A stretch of 38,390 nt of DNA. Source: Sphaerimonospora mesophila NBRC 14179 = JCM 3151. Lineage in GTDB: Bacteria > Actinomycetota > Actinomycetes > Streptosporangiales > Streptosporangiaceae. Made by a program: the position numbers and the translations under genes. Under the pieces are notes generated by a model that was not told the origin of the DNA, did not search any database, and was given only the letters and a program-made list of their open reading frames with translations. The DNA is taken from NCBI GenBank assembly GCA_001552515.1, contig BCRI01000070.1, positions 1 to 38,390 of the forward strand. The letters are read 5' to 3'. This document shows positions 16,104 to 23,899 of the stretch, piece after piece (position 1 is the first letter of the stretch; each line of letters opens with the position of its first letter).

Positions 16104-16640
16104 TTAGGTGCTCTCAGCGGGCGGCGGGTCGGCTCCCTCCGGCGGGGGCGGGACGTCGCCTTCCGCGCCGATGATCCCGCGGGAACGGAGGGGCTGGACG
16201 AACCAGAGCCAGCCGCTCAGCCCGGCCACCGCCGCGGCCACGATCGTGCCCGGCAGGCCGCCCGCCAGCGCCTCGACGACCAGCCCGGTGGAGAAGGTCA
16301 TTGCGACGGCGAGGGCGATGCCGCCGATCACGCCAAGCCGGTTGGCGCGGCGCAGCATGAGCTCCTTGCGCCCCGACCTGAACAGGATGCGGTGCTGGGT
16401 GGCCGGGGCGATGAAGCAGATGGAGGCGGTGGCCGCCGCGATCACCGCGACGTAGAACATCCACCGGGCGGCCTGATCGACCTTCTCGAATCCGGCGGAG
16501 AACGGCAGGGTCAGGAGGAAGGCGAACAGCACCTGGACGCCGGTTGAGGCGACCCGAAGACCCTGCAGCAGCTCGCCCAGCTCGCGGTCGACGCGTTCTT
16601 TCGGGTTCTCCCCGCGGGGTGGCTCGACAAGGTCACCCAT
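16104..16640 (-). CDS. DUF6328-like four-helix membrane protein
   Basis: A protein of 178 residues. A soluble N-terminus, RELGELLQGLRVASTGVQVL, runs into the first membrane helix, FAFLLTLPFSAGF, and three more follow. The order E-L-L-Q-x-L-R-V-x-x-x-G-V-Q-V-L-F-A-F is characteristic of this actinobacterial family of unknown function. Its start overlaps the DUF1360 stop by 8 bp, so the two are co-translated. Confidence 0.8.
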   Translation of the reverse strand: MGDLVEPPRGENPKERVDRELGELLQGLRVASTGVQVLFAFLLTLPFSAGFEKVDQAARWMFYVAVIAAATASICFIAPATQHRILFRSGRKELMLRRANRLGVIGGIALAVAMTFSTGLVVEALAGGLPGTIVAAAVAGLSGWLWFVQPLRSRGIIGAEGDVPPPPEGADPPPAEST

Positions 16641-17136
16641 TCGCGGCTTTCATGAGGCGGCTGTATGCGAGCTGCAGCCAGTCGGAGGCGGCCACGGCAG
16701 CCATCGTCGCGCCCGCCATGCGGGTCACCCGGGGGGCGAACACCAAGCCGGCCGCGTATCCGGTGGCCACCCACTGGGACAGGCAGAACGGACAGGTGAG
16801 CAGCTCGCCGAGGGCATGGCGAAGTCCCGATCCGCGGACTCCCTCCTTCAGCTCGGAAGGGCCGGAGACGCCTTCGTACTTGGTGAACGGCGCCCGGATC
16901 GGACTGGTCACGGTGTCCTTGGCGAGGGTGCGGGAGAGCCGGTGGGTGAACAGGCCCATCAGCGCGATGTCCATCACGCCGATCTTCTCCGGAGCGTGGC
17001 GGCCGCAGAGCCTGGCCGCGGCCAGCAGCACGGAGACGGCACCGCCGTACGCTGCGAGGACGCGCGTGTACGACGCGAGCGGGCGCTCCGCTTCGCCCTC
17101 GTAGGCATGCTGAATGTCCTTCAGGGTCTCGGTCAT
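16633..17136 (-). CDS. DUF1360 family membrane protein
   Basis: A protein of 167 residues. Family motifs are MDIALMGLFTHRLSRTLAKD, TSPIRAPFTKYEG and LLTCPFCLSQWVATGYAAG with its paired cysteines. In Bacillus a relative is a sporulation protein; the actinobacterial role is unknown. Upstream on this strand GTTC-N15-GGGTAG (17170-17146) resembles a stress promoter. It would make the message almost leaderless, matching the absence of a ribosome-binding site. Confidence 0.85.
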   Translation of the reverse strand: MTETLKDIQHAYEGEAERPLASYTRVLAAYGGAVSVLLAAARLCGRHAPEKIGVMDIALMGLFTHRLSRTLAKDTVTSPIRAPFTKYEGVSGPSELKEGVRGSGLRHALGELLTCPFCLSQWVATGYAAGLVFAPRVTRMAGATMAAVAASDWLQLAYSRLMKAANG

Positions 17137-17191
17137 GAACGCGCCCTACCCGGGATTGTTTGCGGCGAACATCTGGGGGCAAGCGACGTAA

Positions 17192-17791
17192 GTGGGTAGT
17201 CACAGTCATGCGGTCACCGACGCCATCCTGGAAACGCTGAAGTGTGCCGGCGCCGGTCTCAAGGAGGCCGGGGTCCGGTTCGCCCTGGCCGGAGGCTGTG
17301 CCGGGTACGCGCGAGGCGCCGCGCCGTCGCTTCACGACGTCGACTTCGCGCTCGTGGAGGAGGACGTCCCGCTCGCACTCAAGACACTCGACGGTCTGGG
17401 CTTCCGGACCGCGAAACCGCCGGAGGACTGGCTGGTCAAGGCGTACGACGAGGAGGGCGTGCTTGTCGACATGATCTTCTCGATCGCCGAGCGGCCGGTG
17501 ACCGAGGAACTGATCGCGCGGGCGCAGCCGATCACCACGGCGGCGATCAGCCTGCCCGTGCTCGAGGCCACCGACCTGGTGGTCTCCTGGATCCTGCCGC
17601 TGTCGGAGCACACCTGCGACTACGGATCGCTGCTGCCGATGGTCCGCGCCATGCGGGAGCAGGTCGACTGGGACCGGGTCGCCGCCATCGTGGCGCCGTC
17701 GCCGTACGCGTCGACCTTCGTCACGCTGCTCGAACGGCTGCGCATCATCGCGCCGGCCTCGCCGGGTGGGCCGCCGGTCCACTGGCCTTGA
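17192..17791 (+). CDS. Nucleotidyltransferase-like protein
   Basis: A protein of 199 residues. VRFALAGGCAGYARG near residue 28 followed by HDVDFALV near residue 48 gives the GG...DxD arrangement of the pol-beta nucleotidyltransferase fold, as in MNT/aminoglycoside-type and DUF6036-like proteins. VLVDMIFS near residue 90 supplies a further Asp. The substrate is unknown and no HEPN or antitoxin partner is adjacent. GTG 17192 lacks a strong ribosome-binding site. Confidence 0.75.
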   Translation: MGSHSHAVTDAILETLKCAGAGLKEAGVRFALAGGCAGYARGAAPSLHDVDFALVEEDVPLALKTLDGLGFRTAKPPEDWLVKAYDEEGVLVDMIFSIAERPVTEELIARAQPITTAAISLPVLEATDLVVSWILPLSEHTCDYGSLLPMVRAMREQVDWDRVAAIVAPSPYASTFVTLLERLRIIAPASPGGPPVHWP

Positions 17792-17823
17792 CCGGTACAC
17801 AACGGGCGGGTGGGCAGCGAACA

Positions 17824-17847
17824 GGGCCGTGCCGTACGGCACGGCCC
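17824..17847. terminator. Perfect 24-bp palindrome between convergent genes
   Basis: A fully self-complementary run from GGGCCGTGCCG to CGGCACGGCCC, between the nucleotidyltransferase gene and the convergent PRC-barrel gene. It is a very stable hairpin from either strand, so probably a bidirectional terminator although no T-tract is present. Confidence 0.65.
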
Positions 17848-17954
17848 TTGGCGTCGTCGTCCGCGTTCGCGTCTGGGGATCTGTGGTGGCGGGCCCTGAC
17901 GGTCCGTCCGGTGGTGGTACGGCCCGGGCCGGCGGTCTCGTCCGACTTCGGCGG

Positions 17955-18326
17955 CTACATGCCCATGCCTCCCGGGCTCTGGAAACGCCCGTAGTAGTCC
18001 GCGACACGCTCCCGGTAGCCCGCCTCCCGGTAAGCGGCGGAGTCGAACTCCGGTGCGTTCTTGATCTCCTGCTTGGTGCGGCCGACGAAGACCTTGCGCT
18101 CGCGCATGTCGATCTGGGTCACCACGCTGGCCGGCAGCATGACCTTCTTACCGAAGATCCAGGGGCCGGTGTCCACCACGATGAAACTCTGACCGGCCTC
18201 GTTGCTGGATTCGTCAACGGAGCCGATCTTGCCGTCCGTGGCCTCCACGGCGTACCCGGCGATGTCGAGCCCCTGTCCGCTTTCCTGTTGAATGCTGGCG
18301 GGATAAGACCAAAGGTCCGGTGTCAT
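17955..18326 (-). CDS. PRC-barrel domain protein
   Basis: A protein of 123 residues. The PRC-barrel spans about residues 17-80: GYAVEATDGKIGSVDESSNE, then FIVVDTGPWIFGKKVMLPAS and VTQIDMRERKVFVGRTKQEI. A Tyr/Gly-rich tail (YYGRFQSPGGMGM) follows. Such stand-alone proteins are abundant in stress-responding actinobacteria. The start ATG is preceded by AGGGAG with 8-base spacing. Confidence 0.9.
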   Translation of the reverse strand: MTPDLWSYPASIQQESGQGLDIAGYAVEATDGKIGSVDESSNEAGQSFIVVDTGPWIFGKKVMLPASVVTQIDMRERKVFVGRTKQEIKNAPEFDSAAYREAGYRERVADYYGRFQSPGGMGM

Positions 18327-18513
18327 GATCTATCTCCCTTCGTCATCGGAATCCGTACCCTGGGCGACAGGGGGCAACATCCAGGACACGTAAGGGTCAG
18401 GACAGGCTCTGATTGCCTTCCGCAGGCCCGCTCACGGCGCCTCGCGGGCGGTGCCGTACGGTCCCGCGTCCCTGGCGCGAAGCACCTCGAAGTACCGCTA
18501 ACCTTGAGGGGAC

Positions 18514-18587
18514 GCGCCGCTAGCTCAGTTGGTCAGAGCAGCTGACTCTTAATCAGCGGGTCCGGGGTTCGAGTCCCTGGCGGCGCA
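18514..18587 (+). tRNA. tRNA-Lys (anticodon CTT)
   Basis: A cloverleaf is visible: acceptor GCGCCGC/GCGGCGC, D-stem GCTC/GAGC, anticodon stem GCTGA/TCAGC with loop CTCTTAA (anticodon CTT), T-stem CGGGG/CCCTG with TTCGAGT and discriminator A. CCA is not encoded. It marks the boundary between the stress-gene region and the cyclitol cluster and could have served as an integration site. Confidence 0.97.
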
Positions 18588-18596
18588 CTCGAGGAG

Positions 18597-18630
18597 AGCC
18601 CAGGTCGGCACGTCCGGCCTGGGCTTTCTC
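18597..18630 (+). terminator. Rho-independent terminator of tRNA-Lys
   Basis: An 8-bp stem AGCCCAGG (18597-18604) / CCTGGGCT (18618-18625) is followed by TTTCTCTATT. It begins 10 bases after the tRNA. Confidence 0.8.
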
Positions 18631-18961
18631 TATTGGCTTGCGACTTACCCGCAATCCGACGACCAAGGTGATCAGGCCGGTGCCCGAGGGTGTGGCGCCC
18701 GCCGTACGAGACGGTGCCCTTCTGGGCCATCGGTATTTCCTGTGGGGCCGGGGGATCGCCGAACGCACACACCTACTCACATCCCTCCTGATTTCGGCCC
18801 CGGCTCGATGGGTCCGAACTTCGCGATGGACCAGGTCATCATATTTCGGCACGGTTTGGGGATCGGCCGTTCGCGACCCAATTGGGTAGCTCGTCGCGGC
18901 CATTTGGCTACTCGTGAAATCGGTAAGTAAGCCTTTCGATATCTCATGATCTGAGATGCCG
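18631..18961. other. Gene-free stretch between tRNA terminator and cluster promoter
   Basis: No credible gene in about 330 bases. The composition drops toward AT-rich at the right end. Reverse-strand frames here are antisense to the tRNA and not coding. Confidence 0.5.
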
Positions 18962-19007
18962 TTGACGCATACTATGGGACTCGGGTAAAAATCTGGGAGC
19001 GCTCCCA
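18962..19007 (+). promoter_or_regulatory. Cluster promoter with CelR/CebR-type operator
   Basis: -35 TTGACG (18962-18967), an 18-base spacer, -10 TAAAAA (18986-18991) and the exact palindrome TGGGAGCGCTCCCA (18994-19007) at the predicted start of transcription. The layout is the same as at 3773-3822. It reads toward the glycosyltransferase gene 474 bases downstream. LacI-type cellobiose repressors bind this exact sequence; that they do so here is inferred. Confidence 0.65.
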
Positions 19008-19480
19008 CCTATTGATTTCACTCGTAAGGACCTACTTGGCCGTTACCATCTCGACATACCGTCTCACGCTGCCCGGTCATCGAAACAACCCTGCAGCGTA
19101 GGATAGAAGTTTCGGCTGGCGCCGCGTTCGCTGCTGGTGCGTGCTCAACTCTGAGTACGGCTCGAATAACGTATTGTCCGGGCATCCTTCAGGTAGAACA
19201 TCGCGCTGTCGCCGGAGTGCTTCCCGAGATTCCGATTGAATTCGGTCTCTGCAAGCCGCTGGCCCAGGTGAACGGTCGAGTTCGCTGAGATCGACTGAAG
19301 CCCGGTTCTGCCGCCATAAGATCATCGCATTCTGGGCGCCGATAGGCGTTCCCGCCTGATGCGGAGATCCCGTCAGGACTCCCTCAGAAGCCGTGTGGTA
19401 ACGCCCAGAAGTATGCATCGTCAGACGAAAATTCACCGTGCGTCGGCGCTGCGGACAATCCGTCCCTTTAGGAGTGAAAG
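19008..19480 (+). other. Long untranslated leader or decayed sequence before the cyclitol cluster
   Basis: About 470 bases without a gene I can support. One plus frame shows a short coding-like run (RAVAGVLPEIPIEFGLCKPL, around 19205-19265) that lacks a start, so a gene remnant is possible. A minus-strand 119-codon ORF here shows no recognised motif. If the upstream promoter is active this is a long 5' leader. Confidence 0.4.
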
Positions 19481-20416
19481 ATGCTCGACCATCATCCGCC
19501 GACTTTTGTCATGCCCTTCTACGGCACGAGTCGGCGCGATATCGCCTTCCTCGACCACGCGCTCGCCGGCCTATGCGCGCAGACGGACGGCGATTGGCAT
19601 CTCGTGATCGTCGACGATGCCTCGCCGGATGAGGAGAGTCTGCGCCACCTGCGTGCTCTGGAGCAGTCAGGTGACCGCCGGGTGACCGTACTGTTCCAGC
19701 CTGTGAATCGCGGTCAGGGGCACGGCCGCAACATCGGCACCCGGTGGGCTGTAGAGCGGGGCGCTTCTTTTGTGCTGTTCCATGACGCCGACGATGTGTC
19801 ACACCCGCGCCGGCTCGAACAGGCACGTGCGATCTTCGCTGATTCTCCGGAGGTGGATTTTGTCTACTCAACTTTCATCCCCATTGATGAGAACGGTGAC
19901 GAGGTGCCTGAGGAGGAGTTGACACCCTCCATCCGGGAAATTCTGGATATCCATCGAAGCTCCCCTGTAGAGGGACCGATGGCCTGGATCCGGATCGCGA
20001 CCGAAACGGGTTACGCGACACAGACTTCGACTGTGGCCGTGCGCTCGTCGCTGGCGGCCGCTCAGCCGTTCCCCGACGAGCGCGGCTCCGAGGACTCCTA
20101 CACCTGGCTGTGCATGTCGGCAGCGGGTACGGGCTTCCGTTTCGTGTCCTCTACGCCGACCCGCTACCGGGTGACACGGGACGGGTCGGGATCGTCGGAC
20201 CGCCGCCGACTGGGTCAGGACGGCTACTACCGGCAGATGGTCCGCATGAACGCACGGGGATTCCAGGACGCCGTGGACATCGCGCTCTCCCTCGGGAAAA
20301 TCACGCCGAACATGGTGCCGGAAATCTCCCAACGATTTCACCGGCGACTGGCCGATTCCATGCGCAAAGAAGGGCAGATCGCCTTGGCCGACTCCCTGAT
20401 GGCAGTTGACGCATGA
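19481..20416 (+). CDS. Family 2 glycosyltransferase
   Basis: A protein of 311 residues with GT-A fold signatures: FVMPFYGTSRRDIAFLDHAL, VIVDDASPDEES (44-55), QPVNRGQGHGRNIGTRWAV (nucleotide-sugar binding) and FHDADDVSHPRR, whose DxD-type acidic residues (102-105) bind metal. Residues 170-240 form the acceptor part (RGSEDSYTWLCM). First gene of the cluster, with AGGAG 7 bases before the ATG. It overlaps the MFS gene by ATGA. In context it may glycosylate the cyclitol product; the donor and acceptor are unknown. Confidence 0.9.
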   Translation: MLDHHPPTFVMPFYGTSRRDIAFLDHALAGLCAQTDGDWHLVIVDDASPDEESLRHLRALEQSGDRRVTVLFQPVNRGQGHGRNIGTRWAVERGASFVLFHDADDVSHPRRLEQARAIFADSPEVDFVYSTFIPIDENGDEVPEEELTPSIREILDIHRSSPVEGPMAWIRIATETGYATQTSTVAVRSSLAAAQPFPDERGSEDSYTWLCMSAAGTGFRFVSSTPTRYRVTRDGSGSSDRRRLGQDGYYRQMVRMNARGFQDAVDIALSLGKITPNMVPEISQRFHRRLADSMRKEGQIALADSLMAVDA

Positions 20417-21573
20417 CCTGGGTGACAACCGTGGACCGGTCAACGACCAGGGCCAGAATCAGCCTCACTCTCGTTTTCTTCCTGCACGCGACCGTATTCG
20501 CGTCCTGGACTCCCCATATCGGTGATCTGAGACGGCGGCTTGGCATCAGCGAGGCCGAACTCGGCGTTGCTCTAATGGGGGAGCCCCTTGGCTCGTTCGC
20601 CCTTATGCTCCTCGCCGGAGCGATCATCGTGCGGCTGGGCAGCGGGCGGGTGCTGAGGTGGAGTCTCCGGGCGTTCGCGGTGACCACGGTCATGATCGGT
20701 CTGAGCGGTTCGCTCCTCAGTCTTTTCCTGCTTCTGGCCCTCTGGGGAGGGGTCCTCGGAACGCTGAACATCGCCATGAACACTCAGGCGGTGACGGTTG
20801 AGAAGAAGCACAGGCAACCGATCATGTCGAGCTTCCATGCCGCTTGGAGTCTGGGCGCCTTCGCGGGATCGGCACTCGGATCGCTGGGGAACTCCACCTC
20901 TCTTCCGCTCGTACTCCAGCTCGCCATCACGGCGATACTGGCCCTCGCCGTCATCGAGTCCGTCAACCGCTGGTTCCTACCGCAAGCGGATGAGGAAGCA
21001 CCCACCGCGCCGCGCTTCGCACGGCCCACGAGGCCGCTGCTGGTGCTCTCCCTGATCGCCATCTGCGGGTTGTTCAGCGAGGGCGCCGCGGTGGCCTGGA
21101 GTTCGGTCTATTTCCGGGATGTACTGGCAGTCGGACCAGGGCTGGTCGGTCTGGGCTATGGCGCGTACTCGCTCAGCATGTTCATCGGAAGGGTGGTCGG
21201 CGACCGGATCGTGCGCTTCTTCGGTCCGGTCGTCACGATAAGGACCCTCACCGGTCTCGCCTGTGGCGGATTCACCATGGCCCTGCTCTCTCGCGATCTT
21301 GTGGTCGCCACTCTGGGCTTCGCCCTGTTGGGACTGGGGTTGGCCTGTGTGATGCCTCTGGTGATCAGGGCGGCCGGAGCCCTTTCAGGCGTCTCCACGC
21401 CGGCAGCCGTGGCGGCGGTATCCACCAGTGGCTGGTTCGGTGTGGTCCTCGGCCCCCCGTTGATCGGTATTGTCGCCAGCGCCCTGAGCCTGACCACGGC
21501 CCTGGCCCTTGTGGTGGTGTTGACCGGCGTCGTCTTCTCGCTGGCTCCCGCGGTTCGATCGGCCCACCGATGA
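20413..21573 (+). CDS. MFS transporter
   Basis: A protein of 386 residues with about 12 hydrophobic segments. SFHAAWSLGAFAGSALGSLG in the middle and YGAYSLSMFIGRVVGDRIV in the second half resemble the YbjJ/fucose-permease-like branch of MFS. Translationally coupled to the glycosyltransferase. It probably exports the cluster product; import of a sugar is an alternative. Confidence 0.9.
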   Translation: MTWVTTVDRSTTRARISLTLVFFLHATVFASWTPHIGDLRRRLGISEAELGVALMGEPLGSFALMLLAGAIIVRLGSGRVLRWSLRAFAVTTVMIGLSGSLLSLFLLLALWGGVLGTLNIAMNTQAVTVEKKHRQPIMSSFHAAWSLGAFAGSALGSLGNSTSLPLVLQLAITAILALAVIESVNRWFLPQADEEAPTAPRFARPTRPLLVLSLIAICGLFSEGAAVAWSSVYFRDVLAVGPGLVGLGYGAYSLSMFIGRVVGDRIVRFFGPVVTIRTLTGLACGGFTMALLSRDLVVATLGFALLGLGLACVMPLVIRAAGALSGVSTPAAVAAVSTSGWFGVVLGPPLIGIVASALSLTTALALVVVLTGVVFSLAPAVRSAHR

Positions 21574-21722
21574 TGAGGAACGAACCATCACATGACAGGC
21601 CGGTGCCAGAAGCGGGCCAAGTGACCGTCCGCCGGCCGCGCGGGCTGCGTGAGCTCTGCCGAGGCGAGGTTTCCGCGACCGCCCAGGAAACAGCCGCGAA
21701 TAGGCGTGCCCGCAGCCTGTGA
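21570..21722 (+). CDS. Possible 50-residue protein coupled to the MFS gene
   Basis: A short ORF starts in an ATGA overlap with the MFS stop, as elsewhere in this operon. It encodes MMRNEPSHDRPVPEAGQVTV followed by an Arg-rich stretch and ends at 21722. No homologue is recognised. It may be a chance ORF; the remaining 160 bases to the cyclase gene hold nothing recognised except the cyclase ribosome-binding site. Confidence 0.25.
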   Translation: MMRNEPSHDRPVPEAGQVTVRRPRGLRELCRGEVSATAQETAANRRARSL

Positions 21723-21882
21723 AGAAGAATACCTACTCCCGCAGAGTTCGAAGGCAGTCGGCTCCTCGGATCGGGAAGCACAATGGTTCTTCCCGGTCAG
21801 GTCGCGCGAAGGCCGCCGTAATGGTAGGTGGCTGTGTCGATCGATGTCATGCCCCTCCGGTGTATGTGCTGAAAGGAATACG

Positions 21883-23091
21883 GTGAATCTGTCTCCTCTT
21901 AGTCAGAGATGGAGTGTCCGAACACAACTATCCGTCGAATATGAGATAGTCGAGACCTACGGACTGCTCGATCCAGACAATCCTGAATTGCTCACCGTCC
22001 CCGAGGGCGGCCGAAGCACCGCCACCCGACTCGTCATCTTGGATCACTCCGTGGATGATCTGTACGGGACTCGGATCCGTGCGTATTTTGACCGGAATGC
22101 GGCTCAGGTGGATTACCTGACGCTACCCGGCTCTGAGGAGAACAAGACCATTGAGCGCGTACTGGAAGTGGCCAGAAGACTCAACGACATCGGGACGAAC
22201 CGCCTGAGTACTCCCCCCATCGTCATCGGAGGAGGTGTGGTGGCCGACGTCGTGGGATTGGCCGCCAGTTTGTACAGGCGTGGCATTCCGTTCGTTCGCG
22301 TTCCCACGACCCTGCTTGCCCAGGTGGACGTCAGCGTGGCCGCCAAAACCGGCGTCAACTACGACGGCTACCGTAACCGGCTGGGCACTTACAGTCCCCC
22401 TCCGCGTACGTTGATCGACCGTAGTTTCCTCGCCACGGTTTCCGCCAGGCAACTACGTAACGGGATGGGCGAGATCTTCAAGATGGCGCTTATCAAGGAC
22501 CTGCGCCTGTTCGAACTTCTTGAGGAACATGGTAAAGCGCTTATCGAGGCACGTTTCCAGGATTCGACCTTGGGAGCGGGCGGCGTGAGCGGGGCCGTCG
22601 CCGACGAGGTCATCGCCCGTGCGATCGTCGGCATGGCTGAGGAACTTGAGACGAACCTGTGGGAGAAGAAGCTGCAGCGGCCCGTCGACTATGGCCATTC
22701 CTTTTCACCCCTGATAGAGATGCGCGCCCTACCGGAATTGCTGCACGGTGAGGCGGTGACCATGGACTGCGTGTTCTCCGCCCTGATCGCGGCGAACCGA
22801 GGCATGATCAGCGGCGCCGATCTCGATCGCATCATCACCGTTGCGCGGAAGATGGGACTGGCGCCGTCGCATCCCCTGTTCTGCGATGTCGATCTGGTGA
22901 TGGAAGGATTGACGGACACGGTACGGCACCGCGACGGTCGGCAGAACCTGCCTATGCTGACGGCGATCGGCGAGGTGTGTTTCCTCAACGACGTGACCGA
23001 ACTGGAAATCGAGCAGGCGTGCAAAGGCATGGCGAGCCTGTTGAATTCCCGGGACAGCCGTCTCTCGTCGTACTCGGAGGACGGACGATGA
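21883..23091 (+). CDS. Sedoheptulose 7-phosphate cyclase, 2-epi-5-epi-valiolone synthase family
   Basis: A protein of 402 residues from GTG 21883 (AAAGGA upstream). It has the dehydroquinate-synthase-like fold: NAD-binding GGGVVADVVGLAASLYRRG (117-135), PTTLLAQVDVSVAAKTGVNY (141-160), YRNRLGTYSPPP (163-174), and metal ligands Glu197 (GEIFKMALIKD), His272 (VDYGHSFSPLIEM) and His288 (LLHGEAV). The NLWE and VDYGHSFSP blocks and the GTYSPP motif distinguish C7-cyclitol synthases from 3-dehydroquinate synthase. It would cyclise sedoheptulose 7-phosphate. I cannot say from the sequence whether the product is 2-epi-5-epi-valiolone or an isomer. Coupled to the next SDR gene by ATGA. Confidence 0.9.
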   Translation: MNLSPLSQRWSVRTQLSVEYEIVETYGLLDPDNPELLTVPEGGRSTATRLVILDHSVDDLYGTRIRAYFDRNAAQVDYLTLPGSEENKTIERVLEVARRLNDIGTNRLSTPPIVIGGGVVADVVGLAASLYRRGIPFVRVPTTLLAQVDVSVAAKTGVNYDGYRNRLGTYSPPPRTLIDRSFLATVSARQLRNGMGEIFKMALIKDLRLFELLEEHGKALIEARFQDSTLGAGGVSGAVADEVIARAIVGMAEELETNLWEKKLQRPVDYGHSFSPLIEMRALPELLHGEAVTMDCVFSALIAANRGMISGADLDRIITVARKMGLAPSHPLFCDVDLVMEGLTDTVRHRDGRQNLPMLTAIGEVCFLNDVTELEIEQACKGMASLLNSRDSRLSSYSEDGR

Positions 23092-23864
23092 CTCCTGCTA
23101 TCGATCGTTCTCCCCTTCGTGACGGCTCGGTAGTTCTCGTCACGGGTGGAAGTGCCGGCATCGGACGCGCGTCGGCCGTCGCCTTTGCGGAAGCCGGGAT
23201 GCGGGTGGTGATCGCCGCCCGTGATCGGGAGCGGGGTGGCGAGGTCGCTCAGGAAATCCGGGAGCGGGGCGGTACGGCCTCCTTCATCAGATGCGATGTC
23301 ACCAGCGCCGACGAGGTGAGCGCATTGTTCTCCCAGGCCCTCGACAGCTACGGTCGAATTGACTTCGCGTTCAATAATGCGGGGGTTCCGGGTGACGGTC
23401 TCCTCGCCGAACTGGCACCCGATGATTTCGATCGGACATTCGCGGTCAATACACGCGGGTTATGGCTGTGCCTGCGTGAGGAGCTTCGGTTGATGTCGGC
23501 TCAGGGATACGGGAACATCGTCAACAATACCTCGGTGCATGGCATTCGTGTGGTCTTTCCCGGAATCGGGGCCTACGTGGCCTCCAAGCACGCGGCCATC
23601 GCCCTTACCCGGGTCGCGGCCATGGAATACGCACGTAAAGGAATACGCGTCAATGCGATAGCTCCGGGGCCTATCGAAAGCGACATGCTGGCCGCCTCGG
23701 AAGTGGCGATGGGCGGGGCCACCAAATGGCGTGGCCTGATCCCCACCGGCGAGATCGGTACCCCGCGTCAGGTGGCCGACGTAGTGCTCTGGCTTTTCTC
23801 GTCGGCCTCGTCCTATGTCAACGGCCAAGTCATCGGCGTCGATGGCGGTTTCCTCGCGACCTGA
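23088..23864 (+). CDS. SDR-family dehydrogenase/reductase
   Basis: A protein of 258 residues, a classical SDR: TGGSAGIG (20-27), DVTS near 69, NNAG near 97, NTSVHG (catalytic Ser near 144), YVASK (Tyr/Lys near 157) and the C-terminal YVNGQVIGVDGG. The residue after beta-2 is Arg (AARDRERGG), which favours NADP(H). It probably oxidises or reduces a ring hydroxyl of the cyclitol. GGAGG lies before the ATG. Confidence 0.92.
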   Translation: MTPAIDRSPLRDGSVVLVTGGSAGIGRASAVAFAEAGMRVVIAARDRERGGEVAQEIRERGGTASFIRCDVTSADEVSALFSQALDSYGRIDFAFNNAGVPGDGLLAELAPDDFDRTFAVNTRGLWLCLREELRLMSAQGYGNIVNNTSVHGIRVVFPGIGAYVASKHAAIALTRVAAMEYARKGIRVNAIAPGPIESDMLAASEVAMGGATKWRGLIPTGEIGTPRQVADVVLWLFSSASSYVNGQVIGVDGGFLAT

Positions 23865-23899
23865 TCGTCTCCCTCTCCCTTAGAACTAAGGCAACTCAT

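Noticed and set aside
18553-19008. Minus-strand ORF of 151 codons
   Set aside because: It is partly antisense to tRNA-Lys and ends in the RRQGLEPRTR-type peptide that tRNA antisense frames produce.
19077-19436. Minus-strand ORF of 119 codons in the cluster leader
   Set aside because: No motif, no ribosome-binding site and mixed codon bias; kept only as possible debris.
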